Shown piece after piece: positions 1 to 9,299 of a stretch of DNA of 64,000 nucleotides (the first letter of the stretch is position 1; every line of letters begins with the position of its first letter). Source of the DNA: Chryseobacterium takakiae (GTDB taxonomy: Bacteria; Bacteroidota; Bacteroidia; Flavobacteriales; Weeksellaceae); assembly GCF_900129385.1 (NCBI RefSeq), contig NZ_FQVO01000012.1, positions 57,627-121,626 on the forward strand, read 5' to 3'. Position numbers and translations under genes: made by a program. The notes beneath the pieces are model-generated. The model saw only the letters and a program-made list of their open reading frames with translations, had not been told where the DNA came from and did not search any database.

Positions 1-2
1 GG

Positions 3-2051
3 AACGAGTTTTTTGGTAAGAATCATAAAATAGCAACCCAGAACATTTCGGCTGAAATGATTGAAGGGATTGATCTTTGGCAAAACTACACCACCATTAA
101 CGGAAACCGTTCAACAGCCCTTAATCTGAAGTTGAAAGATGAGTATAAAGGAAAAATTACTGGGAATATAGATGGCAACTATGGTACTAAAAACTCATAT
201 TTAAATCATGCAAATTTATTCCGATTCGGGAAGTTAGGAAATTTAGCCCTTATAACAGACTTCAATAATATTGCTAAAGACCCTATCAGCTTTACGGATT
301 TTTATGAAATGAATACGCAGGAAGATATAGATAATACCGGTAATAACAATAATATAGATATTCCTACATTTCTTAATAACGATGGAAGAGTGCAATCTAA
401 AAACAATCAGTTTGCCGCATTGCAATATTCCAAATCAAAAAAGAATTTCATTATTACCGCTTTTTCTATTTTCAATAATGCACAGCTTGAAAAATTCGCT
501 GCTACAAAAAGAACTGCATTTGAAGGACAACCTCAGGATTTTAGTTTCTTTGAACAGAAATCAGAAAATAATAAAGGTTTTTTAGGAACAACCCAAATTA
601 AAATCAAAAGTAGTTTTTCTGATAACAGTTTCCTATACTATAACTTTGGTTACAATCCTACAAGAGATAATTTTAGTCAGAATACAAATCGCTATTCCGA
701 AAACAATAACTTTTACGAAATTGATGATTTGATAAAAAACACTACATTTAGCAATTTTCTATCTTGGAATAAGGGTTCAAATAATTCAAAACTTGTCCTC
801 GCTTTCAGCCAAATAAATCAGAAATATTCAGACGATCTTAATATATATTCTGATCAGAATCTATTCCAGACAAATAGCAATTTGTTATTTCAAAATTATA
901 CAATTCAGTCAAATCGATATACATTTGATTTTTATGTAAAGAATAAAAATAAGTTTATTAATTTTAATTTTCGTTCTGGTTTTTCTTATAAAAGTGATGA
1001 TTCAAAACTTATAGAATGGATATCACAAAGCACTGAAAGAAGAGGCTTAAAAATTTACCATTACATTAATGATCTTAACTTACACAAGCAAATAGGAAAA
1101 TTTGATGTATCAGCTGCTTTAAGTTCACATTTTCTCAATGTTAATAATTATGCAGAACATTACCTTGAAAAAAGAATTAATATAAGATTCAACCTAAGTA
1201 GTAATGATTTTGAGCTAGAGTATAACTCCAGATATGAATTGCCCACGTTGAAAATGTTGCAGAATAATCTTTTTTATACTAAAGATTTATCTTATTTCCA
1301 AAATGCAAGTCTAATACCTAGTGTTTTAAGCAATATAAAAACCTATAAATTTACCTGGCATAGGTTCAATTTTGAAAAAGGGAATAGTCTTTTTCTTATG
1401 CTGATGTACGATAAAACCAAACCTAATTTCACCACAAATACCATCAATTATGGTACATTTACAGGAATAGAAAATACGACAGCAACGTATAATGATCGTT
1501 TGTTATTTTTATTGACAGGTAACAGGCGATTTAGTAAAAACTTTATATTTAAAACAAAATTAACAAGTGCTATAGTTAAAAATTTCAATTTTATAAATGG
1601 GAATGAAAATACTTCAACCATTAAAAACTTCGAAATTTCTCAAAAGATTTCAACCAACTTTAAAAATAAACCTGTACAGTTTGATTTAGGATATACCTAT
1701 ACAAAAGGACTGTTTGATCAAAGTTTTTACAGTACGAGTGCTAAACAAGATAATGTAAAATTGTCTTTGGGCATCAGAATGATTATAAAAAAACAATGGA
1801 TCGGAAATGTATTAGGAGAATATTTTATTCAGAAAACTGAACAAAATACAATTAGAAATTTTTTAATTGGCGGCCAAGTTTCGTATAGAAAAGAGAATTC
1901 AAACTTTGAATACAATTTGCACTATAATAATATATTAAATCTTAATTCCTTTCAATATATAAACGGCTATACGAACCAGTTGGGAATAGAAGAAGCTTCA
2001 ACTACAGCTCTACATGGTTACATTATAGGCGGCTTGAAATATAATTTCTAA
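3..2051 (+). CDS. TonB-dependent outer-membrane receptor, 3' part only
   Basis: The reading frame is already open at base 3, so the start lies outside the window; 682 residues are visible. The first visible residues (around AEMIEGIDLWQNY) resemble the end of a plug domain. The rest is rich in alternating aromatic, Asn and Ser strands and ends in a terminal Phe (GGLKYNF), as expected for a C-terminal beta-barrel inserted by the BAM machinery. Family knowledge: such Bacteroidota receptors import large substrates across the outer membrane using TonB energy. The missing N-terminus probably carries a signal peptide and a carboxypeptidase-regulatory-like domain. The substrate cannot be told. A weak terminator follows about 110 bp downstream. 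Confidence 0.8.
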   Translation, partial: NEFFGKNHKIATQNISAEMIEGIDLWQNYTTINGNRSTALNLKLKDEYKGKITGNIDGNYGTKNSYLNHANLFRFGKLGNLALITDFNNIAKDPISFTDFYEMNTQEDIDNTGNNNNIDIPTFLNNDGRVQSKNNQFAALQYSKSKKNFIITAFSIFNNAQLEKFAATKRTAFEGQPQDFSFFEQKSENNKGFLGTTQIKIKSSFSDNSFLYYNFGYNPTRDNFSQNTNRYSENNNFYEIDDLIKNTTFSNFLSWNKGSNNSKLVLAFSQINQKYSDDLNIYSDQNLFQTNSNLLFQNYTIQSNRYTFDFYVKNKNKFINFNFRSGFSYKSDDSKLIEWISQSTERRGLKIYHYINDLNLHKQIGKFDVSAALSSHFLNVNNYAEHYLEKRINIRFNLSSNDFELEYNSRYELPTLKMLQNNLFYTKDLSYFQNASLIPSVLSNIKTYKFTWHRFNFEKGNSLFLMLMYDKTKPNFTTNTINYGTFTGIENTTATYNDRLLFLLTGNRRFSKNFIFKTKLTSAIVKNFNFINGNENTSTIKNFEISQKISTNFKNKPVQFDLGYTYTKGLFDQSFYSTSAKQDNVKLSLGIRMIIKKQWIGNVLGEYFIQKTEQNTIRNFLIGGQVSYRKENSNFEYNLHYNNILNLNSFQYINGYTNQLGIEEASTTALHGYIIGGLKYNF

Positions 2052-2161
2052 CTTACTATTTTATAATGTCTTTTAAACTATTTTAATCAATGTAGTATAT
2101 ACATTGATATTATTATTTATATTCTTTTAGCTTCTGGCTAGATATAAAAAGCAACAATAAG

Positions 2162-2193
2162 AAAATCTTTTAAATACAAAAAAGATTTTTTTA
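2162..2193 (+). terminator. Probable intrinsic terminator of the receptor gene
   Basis: Perfect 10-bp arms AAAATCTTTT / AAAAGATTTT with an 8-nt loop run into a T tract. The stem is AT-rich, so termination may be weak. Confidence 0.5.
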
Positions 2194-2235
2194 ATATCAA
2201 AATAAATGCTAAAAGAGTCAAATTGTCAGTTTTTT

Positions 2236-2565
2236 TGTTGATGCTATTCGTTTTTCCATAGTACATCATGGAAGCTACAACTGCCTCACTTCATGCAAGC
2301 ATTATGGTATCATCTAAGTCAGAGGTTAACTGTTCTGCTAAATTGGCTAAGATTTTAATCCTCTAAAAGCCATTTCCTCCTTCAGAAAGTCAGTTTTATC
2401 CATATAGAATGGTGTAAATTCTGGGTCGGTGGTAATATAAGTTTCTATCTTTTGTACCGTTGCAATGGTTTTATCAGCCATTTTAAAAAGCGATTTTCTC
2501 TCACCAACAATAAGAGCTTGTGTAATTACGGAGAGAATAAGATTTGTATTCTTGATGCTTTTGAT
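2236..2565 (-). pseudogene. Decayed coding remnant of unknown family
   Basis: No intact gene lies between 2052 and 2700. On the minus strand, 2565 down to 2347 is open for 72 codons (ending FLKEEMAFRGLKS, stop) and reads like real protein. Shifting one frame just before that stop continues naturally as KILANLAEQLTSDLDDTIML until a TGA at 2291-2293. The same frame after the TGA again looks coding (SEAVVASMMYYGKTN). The upstream end is closed by an in-frame stop at 2566-2568. The simplest reading is one small gene with a missing 5' end, one frameshift and one nonsense change. I do not recognise the family with confidence; it resembles small helical proteins carried by Bacteroidota mobile or phage-related regions. 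The rest of the gap shows only AT-rich sequence, a terminator and the tetR promoter. Confidence 0.45.
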
Positions 2566-2636
2566 TTACGGTATTTATACATTTTGATGAATTTCCATAA
2601 AACATGATGCATATCATAATTAATTTCCTTAATTAT

Positions 2637-2711
2637 TTTGTTTAACAATTTTGTCAAAACATTTGATTGATTTATATTTGCACAAATTTGTTTAACAAAA
2701 ATGTCAAATCA
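2637..2711 (+). promoter_or_regulatory. Pair of candidate TetR operators, 50 bp apart
   Basis: The 25-bp stretches at 2637-2661 and 2687-2711 match at 21 of 25 positions. Each has the imperfect dyad TTTrACA-N5-TGTyAAA (TTTAACAATTTTGTCAAA and TTTAACAAAAATGTCAAA). The first overlaps the -33 box and the second overlaps the tetR start codon. The spacing is about five helical turns. Autoregulation by the adjacent TetR protein is inferred. Confidence 0.6.
2651..2680 (+). promoter_or_regulatory. Promoter of tetR/efflux genes
   Basis: TTG at 2651-2653, a 19-bp spacer, then TATATTTG at 2673-2680. This fits the Bacteroidota -33/-7 consensus exactly and lies 21 bp before the tetR ATG. Confidence 0.7.
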
Positions 2712-3294
2712 ACCAAAAAAAGATCAAACACAGGAATTAATTAAGCAAACCGCAAAGAATTTATTCTTTGTGAAAGGGAAGTTTGATGTCACCACACAAG
2801 AGATTGCCGATGAAGCCGGTGTCAATAGAACGCTGATCAACTATTATTTCCGTTCAAGAGATAATCTGATCCAGATCATTTTTGATGAAGCGCAGAAAGT
2901 GGAACATGAAAAATCTGAAATCATTATGAATTCCGATTTGCCATTCAAGGAAAAGATTGGCCAGTTTATCGAAGGAAGTCTGTCTACAAGCCTTCAGTAT
3001 CCATACCTCGAAACCTACATCGTTTCGCAGATTAATAAGGGAAACTGCCACAAAAAAGACATCGAAGAAGACGAACTGAAAAAGCTCTATAAAGAAGTAG
3101 AAGCAGAAATGGAGCTGGGAAATATTGAAAAAATGGCGCCTATTCAATTTGTTCTCAATATGATTTCATTGTTGGTATTTCCAAGTGCTGTAAGACCTTT
3201 ACTAATGGAAAACCTGATGATTGATGAAGTAGAATTCGATAAGATTATTTCAGATAGAAAAGATATCATTTTAAATATGTTGTTTAAAAATTAA
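2701..3294 (+). CDS. TetR/AcrR-family transcriptional regulator
   Basis: 197 residues, a normal length for the family. The N-terminal helix-turn-helix spans about residues 30-55 (TTQEIADEAGVNRTLINYYF), followed by a helical ligand-binding and dimerisation domain with no recognisable specificity. It is the first gene before a complete TolC/adaptor/RND pump, 95 bp ahead of it and on the same strand. The likely role is to repress itself and the pump until an inducer binds. Two candidate operators flank its promoter. The inducer is unknown. Confidence 0.88.
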   Translation: MSNQPKKDQTQELIKQTAKNLFFVKGKFDVTTQEIADEAGVNRTLINYYFRSRDNLIQIIFDEAQKVEHEKSEIIMNSDLPFKEKIGQFIEGSLSTSLQYPYLETYIVSQINKGNCHKKDIEEDELKKLYKEVEAEMELGNIEKMAPIQFVLNMISLLVFPSAVRPLLMENLMIDEVEFDKIISDRKDIILNMLFKN

Positions 3295-3389
3295 AAATGT
3301 TAAAGTATTTTAAGAAATGAATCGTCTTTTAGAAATAAAAACTATAGCAACAGCAATTACATTAAAAAAAATAAACGAAGTATAAAATT

Positions 3390-4757
3390 ATGAAAAGAAA
3401 ACGAATAACTGCACAAAAGCTAAAGATAGGAATAGCCGCTGCATTTATGATTTTCGGCTTTTCATCACTATCTGCACAGCAGCAGGTTTCCCTCCAGGAG
3501 GCCATCAAACAGGCACTCCAAAATAAGGCGGAAGCTAAAAAAGCTGCTTTACAGGTGAAAAAAGCTGAATACAAGATTGATGAGGCCAGAGCCGGAGCCC
3601 TTCCGCAGATCAGTGCCAACATCAGCAATACTTTTAATCCGATTCTTCAGACCTCTGTGCTTCCCGGTGAGATTATCGGAATGCCGGGACAATTGGTTCC
3701 CGTAACCTTCGGTACAAAATGGCAGTCGGTCAATTCCGTGTCATTGTATCAGAATATTTTTGATCAAAGGGTTTTTACAGGATTAAAAGCAGCTAAGTCT
3801 ACAAGAGAATTCTATTTGCTTAATTCTGAACTGACCAATGAACAGATCATTGAAAATGTAGCGACAGCTTATTATCAGGTATTTGTTCAGGAAGAAAACC
3901 TTAAAACCGTAGAAGCCAGCTATGCCAATACGGAAAGAGTAAGAAATGTAATCAAAAGTCTTGTAGATAACGGGCTGGCAAAATCTATCGATCTTGACCG
4001 TACCAATGTTCAGCTTACCAATATCGGTTCAAATAAACAACAGCTTGTCAATGCGGTGGAGGTTTCAAAAAATGCACTGAAATTTTATATGGGAATCCCA
4101 ATCAGTACACCTATTGAACTGGAAGAAAAAACCATTGAACCGAATACAGCGCTATTAAATACTGCTGCTAATTTGGAAACCCGTTCAGAACTTAAAGTAT
4201 TGAACAAGCAAAAAGAACTTTTACAATACAATAAAAAAGCGACTGAAGCTTTACTGTATCCTACGGTTGGTCTTCAGGCAAATTACGGATGGCAGGGTCT
4301 GGGCAACAAGTTTCCGTATTTTACGGGAAGTGCACAGGGAACCAACTGGAGTGATTATGCATCTATAGGTCTGGCGATTAAAATTCCGATTTTCTCAGGA
4401 GGATCTACAAGAGCACAGATTCAGCAGGCTGAAATCGATATTCAGGATCTTGATCAGGATATTAACAATACCAGAGAAAGTCTCGATCTTGATTATAAAA
4501 ATGCCATCAGCAATATGGAAAATGCCATCATCAATATCGAAAGTACGAAGGATAATGTAGGCCTTGCAGAAAGAGTTCAGAAAAATACACAATCCAATTA
4601 TCAGTATGGGCTTGCCACACTTACCGAAGTGCTGGATGCTGAAAATGCCCTTACTCAGGCTAAGCAGAATTATGCAAACGCTTTATTAGACTACAAGCAG
4701 GCTGAAATTAAATTAATTAAAGCAAAAGGACAATTAAACACATTACAAAACCCATAA
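3390..4757 (+). CDS. TolC-family outer-membrane efflux protein
   Basis: 455 residues. An N-terminal signal peptide (hydrophobic segment about residues 12-30, ending near SLSAQ) precedes two repeats of long alpha-helical and short beta segments typical of outer-membrane efflux proteins. Helical heptads such as ENALTQAKQNYANALLDY near the C-terminus are characteristic. It should form the trimeric outer-membrane duct for the pump encoded directly downstream; the adaptor gene follows after 9 bp. The order tetR-tolC-adaptor-RND is common in Bacteroidota. Confidence 0.9.
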   Translation: MKRKRITAQKLKIGIAAAFMIFGFSSLSAQQQVSLQEAIKQALQNKAEAKKAALQVKKAEYKIDEARAGALPQISANISNTFNPILQTSVLPGEIIGMPGQLVPVTFGTKWQSVNSVSLYQNIFDQRVFTGLKAAKSTREFYLLNSELTNEQIIENVATAYYQVFVQEENLKTVEASYANTERVRNVIKSLVDNGLAKSIDLDRTNVQLTNIGSNKQQLVNAVEVSKNALKFYMGIPISTPIELEEKTIEPNTALLNTAANLETRSELKVLNKQKELLQYNKKATEALLYPTVGLQANYGWQGLGNKFPYFTGSAQGTNWSDYASIGLAIKIPIFSGGSTRAQIQQAEIDIQDLDQDINNTRESLDLDYKNAISNMENAIINIESTKDNVGLAERVQKNTQSNYQYGLATLTEVLDAENALTQAKQNYANALLDYKQAEIKLIKAKGQLNTLQNP

Positions 4758-4766
4758 TAAACTACA

Positions 4767-5828
4767 ATGAAAAAAACTCTAATATATATTATCGTGGCAG
4801 CTGTACTGGTCGGTTTAGCGGCGTACAAAATTGCAGGCAATAAAGAAAAGCAGACTCAGGAAGTAAAAGAAGTAGCCAAGCAGGTAGACAAAATCAATGT
4901 GAATGTGGTTACCGTTTCCAGAGAAAATATAGATACGGATTATTCTGCCAACGGAACGTTTATTCCAAAGCAGGAATCCAACCAGTCTTCTGAAATTTCC
5001 GGAAGAATTGTAAGTGTTTTGGTAAAAGAAGGAGCCAGAGTAGGGGCCGGACAGGTCTTGGCAACCATTAAAAAAGATGCCATCGAAGTAGATGTTACCC
5101 AGGCACAAAACAATTTGCAGAATGCAATTATTGATAATCAGCGTTATGAAAATGCCTTTAAAACCGGAGGTGTTACCAAACAGCAGCTTGATAACTCAAG
5201 ATTGCAGCTTAAAAATGCGCAGGCAGCAGTTCGTGCGCAAGGAGTAAAAATAAACGATACCAGTGTACGCGCAGGAATCAGCGGTACCATCAACAAAAAG
5301 ATGGTAGAGCCGGGAATGGTGGTTTCTCCGGGTACACCACTATTTGAAATTGTAAACATCAATTCATTAAAACTTTCCGTTTTAGTGGATGAAAGCCAGA
5401 TCGGGAAAATTCAGATCGGGCAGGAAGTTCCTATTAAAGTAAATGTTCTTCCGGAAGATTCTTTTTCAGGCAGAATTACTTTCATTGCTCCTAAAAGTGA
5501 TGCATCTTTAAATTTCCCTGTTGAAATTGAAGTTCAGAACAAAGGAAACCTGAAAGCAGGGATGTATGCAACAGCAACATTTAAAACTAATAATGGCGCA
5601 GAAACCCAAAACATGCTTACTGTTCCTGCAGAAGCCTTTGTAAACGGAGTAAGTTCAGGACAATTATTTATTGTTCAGAATGGAACTGCAAAATTGATCA
5701 AAGTGACAGTTGGTAAAGTGTTCGGGGATAAAGTTCAGGTTTTGAGCGGACTGAACGGCGGCGAACAGGTGGTTACCAGCGGACAGATCAATTTAGATAA
5801 CGGGTCTAAAGTAAATATCGTAAAGTAG
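4767..5828 (+). CDS. RND efflux periplasmic adaptor subunit (HlyD/MFP family)
   Basis: 353 residues. One N-terminal hydrophobic segment (about residues 3-20) acts as signal or anchor. Then come a lipoyl-like half-motif (EISGRIVSVLVKEGARVGAG), a short coiled-coil hairpin (about 105-150), the second lipoyl half (GTINKKMVEPGMVVSPGTPL), a beta-barrel and a membrane-proximal domain. It bridges the RND pump and the TolC duct in the periplasm. The coiled-coil hairpin is short, as usual for Bacteroidota adaptors. The RND gene begins 7 bp after its stop, so co-translation is likely. Confidence 0.9.
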   Translation: MKKTLIYIIVAAVLVGLAAYKIAGNKEKQTQEVKEVAKQVDKINVNVVTVSRENIDTDYSANGTFIPKQESNQSSEISGRIVSVLVKEGARVGAGQVLATIKKDAIEVDVTQAQNNLQNAIIDNQRYENAFKTGGVTKQQLDNSRLQLKNAQAAVRAQGVKINDTSVRAGISGTINKKMVEPGMVVSPGTPLFEIVNINSLKLSVLVDESQIGKIQIGQEVPIKVNVLPEDSFSGRITFIAPKSDASLNFPVEIEVQNKGNLKAGMYATATFKTNNGAETQNMLTVPAEAFVNGVSSGQLFIVQNGTAKLIKVTVGKVFGDKVQVLSGLNGGEQVVTSGQINLDNGSKVNIVK

Positions 5829-5835
5829 AAGACCT

Positions 5836-8800
5836 ATGAAATTAGCAGAAATATCGATTAAAAGACCATCGCTGGTAATCGTATTATTTACGATCCTTAC
5901 GTTGGGAGGTATCCTCAGTTACACGCTTCTGGGATACGAATTGATTCCAAAGTTCGAAACCAATATGGTAACGATTTCTACGGTATATCCCGGAGCTTCG
6001 CCTGCAGAGGTAGAGACTTCCGTTACCCGAAAGATAGAGGATGCCGTTGGTTCTTTGGAGAACGTGAAAAAAGTAGAATCTTCTTCCTATGAAAGCTTAT
6101 CCGTGATCATGGTACAGCTGAATAACGGAGCCGATGTAGATTATGCCTTAAATGATGCCCAGAGAAAGGTAAATGCGATCTTAGCCGATCTTCCGGATGA
6201 TGTGGATGCGCCTTCCCTGAATAAATTCTCTCTTGATGATTTACCGATCATCACGATGAGTGTTTCATCAGACAAATTAAACAATAAAGATCTCTATGAT
6301 CTTTTAGATAAAAAAATAGAACCGATTTTCTCCCGGGTAAACGGTGTGGCACAGGTTGATCTTGTGGGCGGACAGGAAAGAGAGATCCAGGTGAATCTTG
6401 ATGAAAAGAAATTGCAGGGGTACGGACTTTCAATCGGAGATGTACAGCAGGCAATCCTTTCTTCAAACCTTGATTTCCCTACAGGGAGTATTAAAACAAG
6501 AGCTACAAAATCTACGATCAGATTATCAGGAAAATACAGATCGGTGGAGGAAATGAACAACCTCGTGGTTTCCAATAAAAACGGGGCACAGGTTCGTTTA
6601 TCAGATATTGCAACGGTTTTTGATTCCCAGAAAGATGTTGAAAAAGTAGCGAGATTCAATCAGTTCCCAACCATCTTAATGCAGGTGAAAAAACAATCTG
6701 ATGCGAATGCCGTAACGGTTTCCGAAAGTGTTCAGAAAACCATTCAAACGGTAGAAGAAACCTATAAAATGCAAGGTGTAAAAGTAAAAGTGGTAAATGA
6801 TACTACAGAATTTACGCTGGAATCTGCCAACCACGTTATTTTCGACTTGTTCCTGGCAATTGTGCTCGTGGCGATTGTGATGTTATTATTCCTTCACAGT
6901 ATCCGGAATGCATTCATCGTAATGGTTTCGATCCCGGCTTCTCTGATTGCCACTTTTATCGGAATTTATTTTATGGGTTACACGCTGAACCTGATGAGCT
7001 TACTTGGGCTTTCGCTCGTGGTAGGTATCCTGGTGGATGATGCGATCGTAGTACTGGAGAATATTTACCGTCACATGGAGATGGGGAAAAGCAAGATCCG
7101 TGCAGCGTATGATGGTGCTTCGGAGATCGGGTTTACGGTTGCTGCAATTACATTGGTAATCGTCGTAGTATTCCTCCCGATTGCGATGAGTTCTGGGTTG
7201 GTAGCTAATATTTTGGCACAGTTCTGCGTCACGGTAGTAATTGCTACATTGTTATCATTGCTGGCTTCATTTACCATTATTCCGTGGTTATCTTCGAGAT
7301 TCGGTAAGCTGGAACATTTAACAGGTAAAAACTGGTTCGAAAAGTTCATCCTTTGGTTTGAAGGAATGATCGATAAATTTACACACTGGATCACAGGAAT
7401 TTTGGAATGGTGTCTGAAAACAACCTTAAGAAGAATTTCTACCGTGGTGATTACATTTGTTGTTTTGATTGCTTCTTTCATGCTGGTGGCATTCGGATTT
7501 ATTGGAGGTGAATTCTTCCCGCCGATTGACAGAGGACAGTTCCTTGTTCAGATGGAATTGCCTAAAGATGCTACGGTTGAAAAAACCAACCAGTTAACCT
7601 TAGATGTTGAGAAGTTTTTAAGAAATGATAAAGATGTTGTAGATCTTATTACGACAGTAGGGCAGCAGTCAACCGGTTTTGGTGGGGCACAGGCTACAAC
7701 GTACCAATCGGAGGTTCAGGTAAACTTAACGGATAAGTCCGAACGTTCTGAAAGTACCAACATCAAAGCTGCCAAAATAAAAAGAGCGTTAGAAGAGAAA
7801 TTTACGGGCGTTGAATTTAAAACCGCGCCAATCGGGATTTTAGGAGCTGAAAATGCACCGATCGAAATGGTGGTAACCGCGCCGGATAACGAAACAGCAG
7901 TAAAAGAAGCAACCCGAATTTTAGCTCTTCTTAAAAAAGTACCGGGAGCGGTGGATGCAGAATTATCTACCGACACCGGAAATCCTGAAGTGCAGGTGAA
8001 TATCGATAGAGATAAAATGGCTTCTTTAGGGCTAAATCTTTCCAGCGTAGGACAGACGATGCAGACTGCATTCAACGGGAATACAGACGGAAAATTCAGA
8101 GCCGGAGAATACGAATATGATATCAATATCCGTTTCGCTGATGCCAACAGACAGTCTATTGATGATGTGAGAAACTTAATGTTTACCAACCCGCAGGGAC
8201 AGCAGATCCGTCTAAGCCAGTTTGCCGATGTTAAAATGGGTTCAGGACCGAGTTTGCTTGAACGTAGAGATAAATCGCCTTCTGTAAAAGTGAGAGCAAA
8301 AGCAGTGGGTAGACCGGTAGGGGATGTTGCCAACGAATGGGCCAACCAGTTCATGGATGGCAAAAACAAACCTGCAGGAGTAGATTACATCTGGAGCGGG
8401 GATATGGAAAACCAGCAGGAAGGTTTCGGTACGTTAGGAATCGCTTTATTGGCGGCTATCGTATTGGTTTATCTGGTAATGGTTTCCTTGTATGACAGTT
8501 TCGTGTATCCGTTTGTGGTATTGTTCTCTATTCCGTTGGCGATGATCGGGGTAATGGTAATTCTTGCCTTAACAGCCAATTCACTGAACATTTTCACCAT
8601 GTTGGGGATGATCATGTTGATTGGTCTCGTTGCGAAGAACGCGATCCTGATCGTCGACTTTACCAACGCAAGAAAAGCGGCAGGTGCCAACACCCACGAT
8701 GCTTTGATTCAGGCCAACCATGCCCGTCTCCGTCCGATTTTGATGACAACGATTGCGATGATCTTCGGGATGTTGCCGATCGCATTGGCAACCGGAGCAG

Positions 8801-9021
8801 GAGCGGAAATGAACAAAGGTTTGGCATGGGTAGTTATCGGTGGTTTAACATCTTCTCTATTCCTTACCCTCATCATTGTACCGGTGGTGTACTCTTTATT
8901 TGATTCAATTCTTAGAAGAATGGGCAAACATGAAAAAGTAGATTATGAAGCTGAAATGAAAGCGGATTATGATCACAGAGAACTTAGTGAAGACGGTTAT
9001 ACGCCTAAACATTTAGACTAA
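5836..9021 (+). CDS. RND efflux transporter permease (AcrB/HAE1-like)
   Basis: 1061 residues, the usual length. The N-terminal membrane helix (IKRPSLVIVLFTILTLGG) is followed by a porter domain, a helix bundle, a second porter domain and a second helix bundle. Proton-relay residues are present: D401-D402 in TM4 (GILVDDAIVVLEN) and K934 in TM10 (GLVAKNAILIVDF). It is a proton-driven inner-membrane antiporter working with the adaptor and TolC protein just upstream. The substrate class (drugs, dyes, detergents) cannot be decided. A strong terminator follows. Confidence 0.93.
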   Translation: MKLAEISIKRPSLVIVLFTILTLGGILSYTLLGYELIPKFETNMVTISTVYPGASPAEVETSVTRKIEDAVGSLENVKKVESSSYESLSVIMVQLNNGADVDYALNDAQRKVNAILADLPDDVDAPSLNKFSLDDLPIITMSVSSDKLNNKDLYDLLDKKIEPIFSRVNGVAQVDLVGGQEREIQVNLDEKKLQGYGLSIGDVQQAILSSNLDFPTGSIKTRATKSTIRLSGKYRSVEEMNNLVVSNKNGAQVRLSDIATVFDSQKDVEKVARFNQFPTILMQVKKQSDANAVTVSESVQKTIQTVEETYKMQGVKVKVVNDTTEFTLESANHVIFDLFLAIVLVAIVMLLFLHSIRNAFIVMVSIPASLIATFIGIYFMGYTLNLMSLLGLSLVVGILVDDAIVVLENIYRHMEMGKSKIRAAYDGASEIGFTVAAITLVIVVVFLPIAMSSGLVANILAQFCVTVVIATLLSLLASFTIIPWLSSRFGKLEHLTGKNWFEKFILWFEGMIDKFTHWITGILEWCLKTTLRRISTVVITFVVLIASFMLVAFGFIGGEFFPPIDRGQFLVQMELPKDATVEKTNQLTLDVEKFLRNDKDVVDLITTVGQQSTGFGGAQATTYQSEVQVNLTDKSERSESTNIKAAKIKRALEEKFTGVEFKTAPIGILGAENAPIEMVVTAPDNETAVKEATRILALLKKVPGAVDAELSTDTGNPEVQVNIDRDKMASLGLNLSSVGQTMQTAFNGNTDGKFRAGEYEYDINIRFADANRQSIDDVRNLMFTNPQGQQIRLSQFADVKMGSGPSLLERRDKSPSVKVRAKAVGRPVGDVANEWANQFMDGKNKPAGVDYIWSGDMENQQEGFGTLGIALLAAIVLVYLVMVSLYDSFVYPFVVLFSIPLAMIGVMVILALTANSLNIFTMLGMIMLIGLVAKNAILIVDFTNARKAAGANTHDALIQANHARLRPILMTTIAMIFGMLPIALATGAGAEMNKGLAWVVIGGLTSSLFLTLIIVPVVYSLFDSILRRMGKHEKVDYEAEMKADYDHRELSEDGYTPKHLD

Positions 9022-9045
9022 TATAAACAACCTTTAATTAACCGA

Positions 9046-9076
9046 AAAAGCGTATCAGAAATGGTACGCTTTTTTG
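9046..9076 (+). terminator. Terminator of the efflux operon
   Basis: Stem AAAAGCGTA / TACGCTTTT with a 10-nt loop, followed by a T run, 25 bp after the RND stop. Confidence 0.8.
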
Positions 9077-9113
9077 TCATTGCGATGAGCGAAGCGAAGA
9101 AGCAATCTGTGAA
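9076..9113. repeat. Dispersed intergenic repeat of the GCGAAGCGA type
   Basis: The stretch carrying CATTGCGATGAGCGAAGCGA and ending GAAGCAATCTG has the hallmark of a short intergenic repeat that I recall from many unrelated bacteria, with TTGC and GCAA at its outer ends. Only one copy is seen in this window, so the call rests on recognition. The rest of 9114-9250 shows nothing further. Confidence 0.5.
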
Positions 9114-9250
9114 GTTGGTAATAAGGTGAAAAAATAATAAAACATCAATGCTCAATTGCTGAGTGATACGTCTTTGCGAACAAAAAATATTTTCTATAAT
9201 TTAAAAAAAACGTTGCAATTCTTTGCGTTAAGGTTAGGATTTATCCCCAA

Positions 9251-9280
9251 AAAAAGCTTCCGAAAATCCGAAAGCTTTAT
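9251..9280 (-). terminator. Terminator of the J-domain/KTSC gene
   Basis: Read on minus: stem AAAGCTTTCG / CGGAAGCTTT with one mismatch, then a run of seven T, 20 bp after the stop codon. Confidence 0.7.
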
Positions 9281-9299
9281 ATATTATTAAATCCTAAAA

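Noticed and set aside
2347..2565. RteC-like or transposase fragment
   Set aside because: No motif of either family can be seen; recorded only as an unassigned remnant.
7716..8369. A 217-codon minus-strand open frame inside the RND permease gene
   Set aside because: It is the mirror of a strong coding gene, has no promoter or family motif, and similar shadow frames occur on most long genes here.
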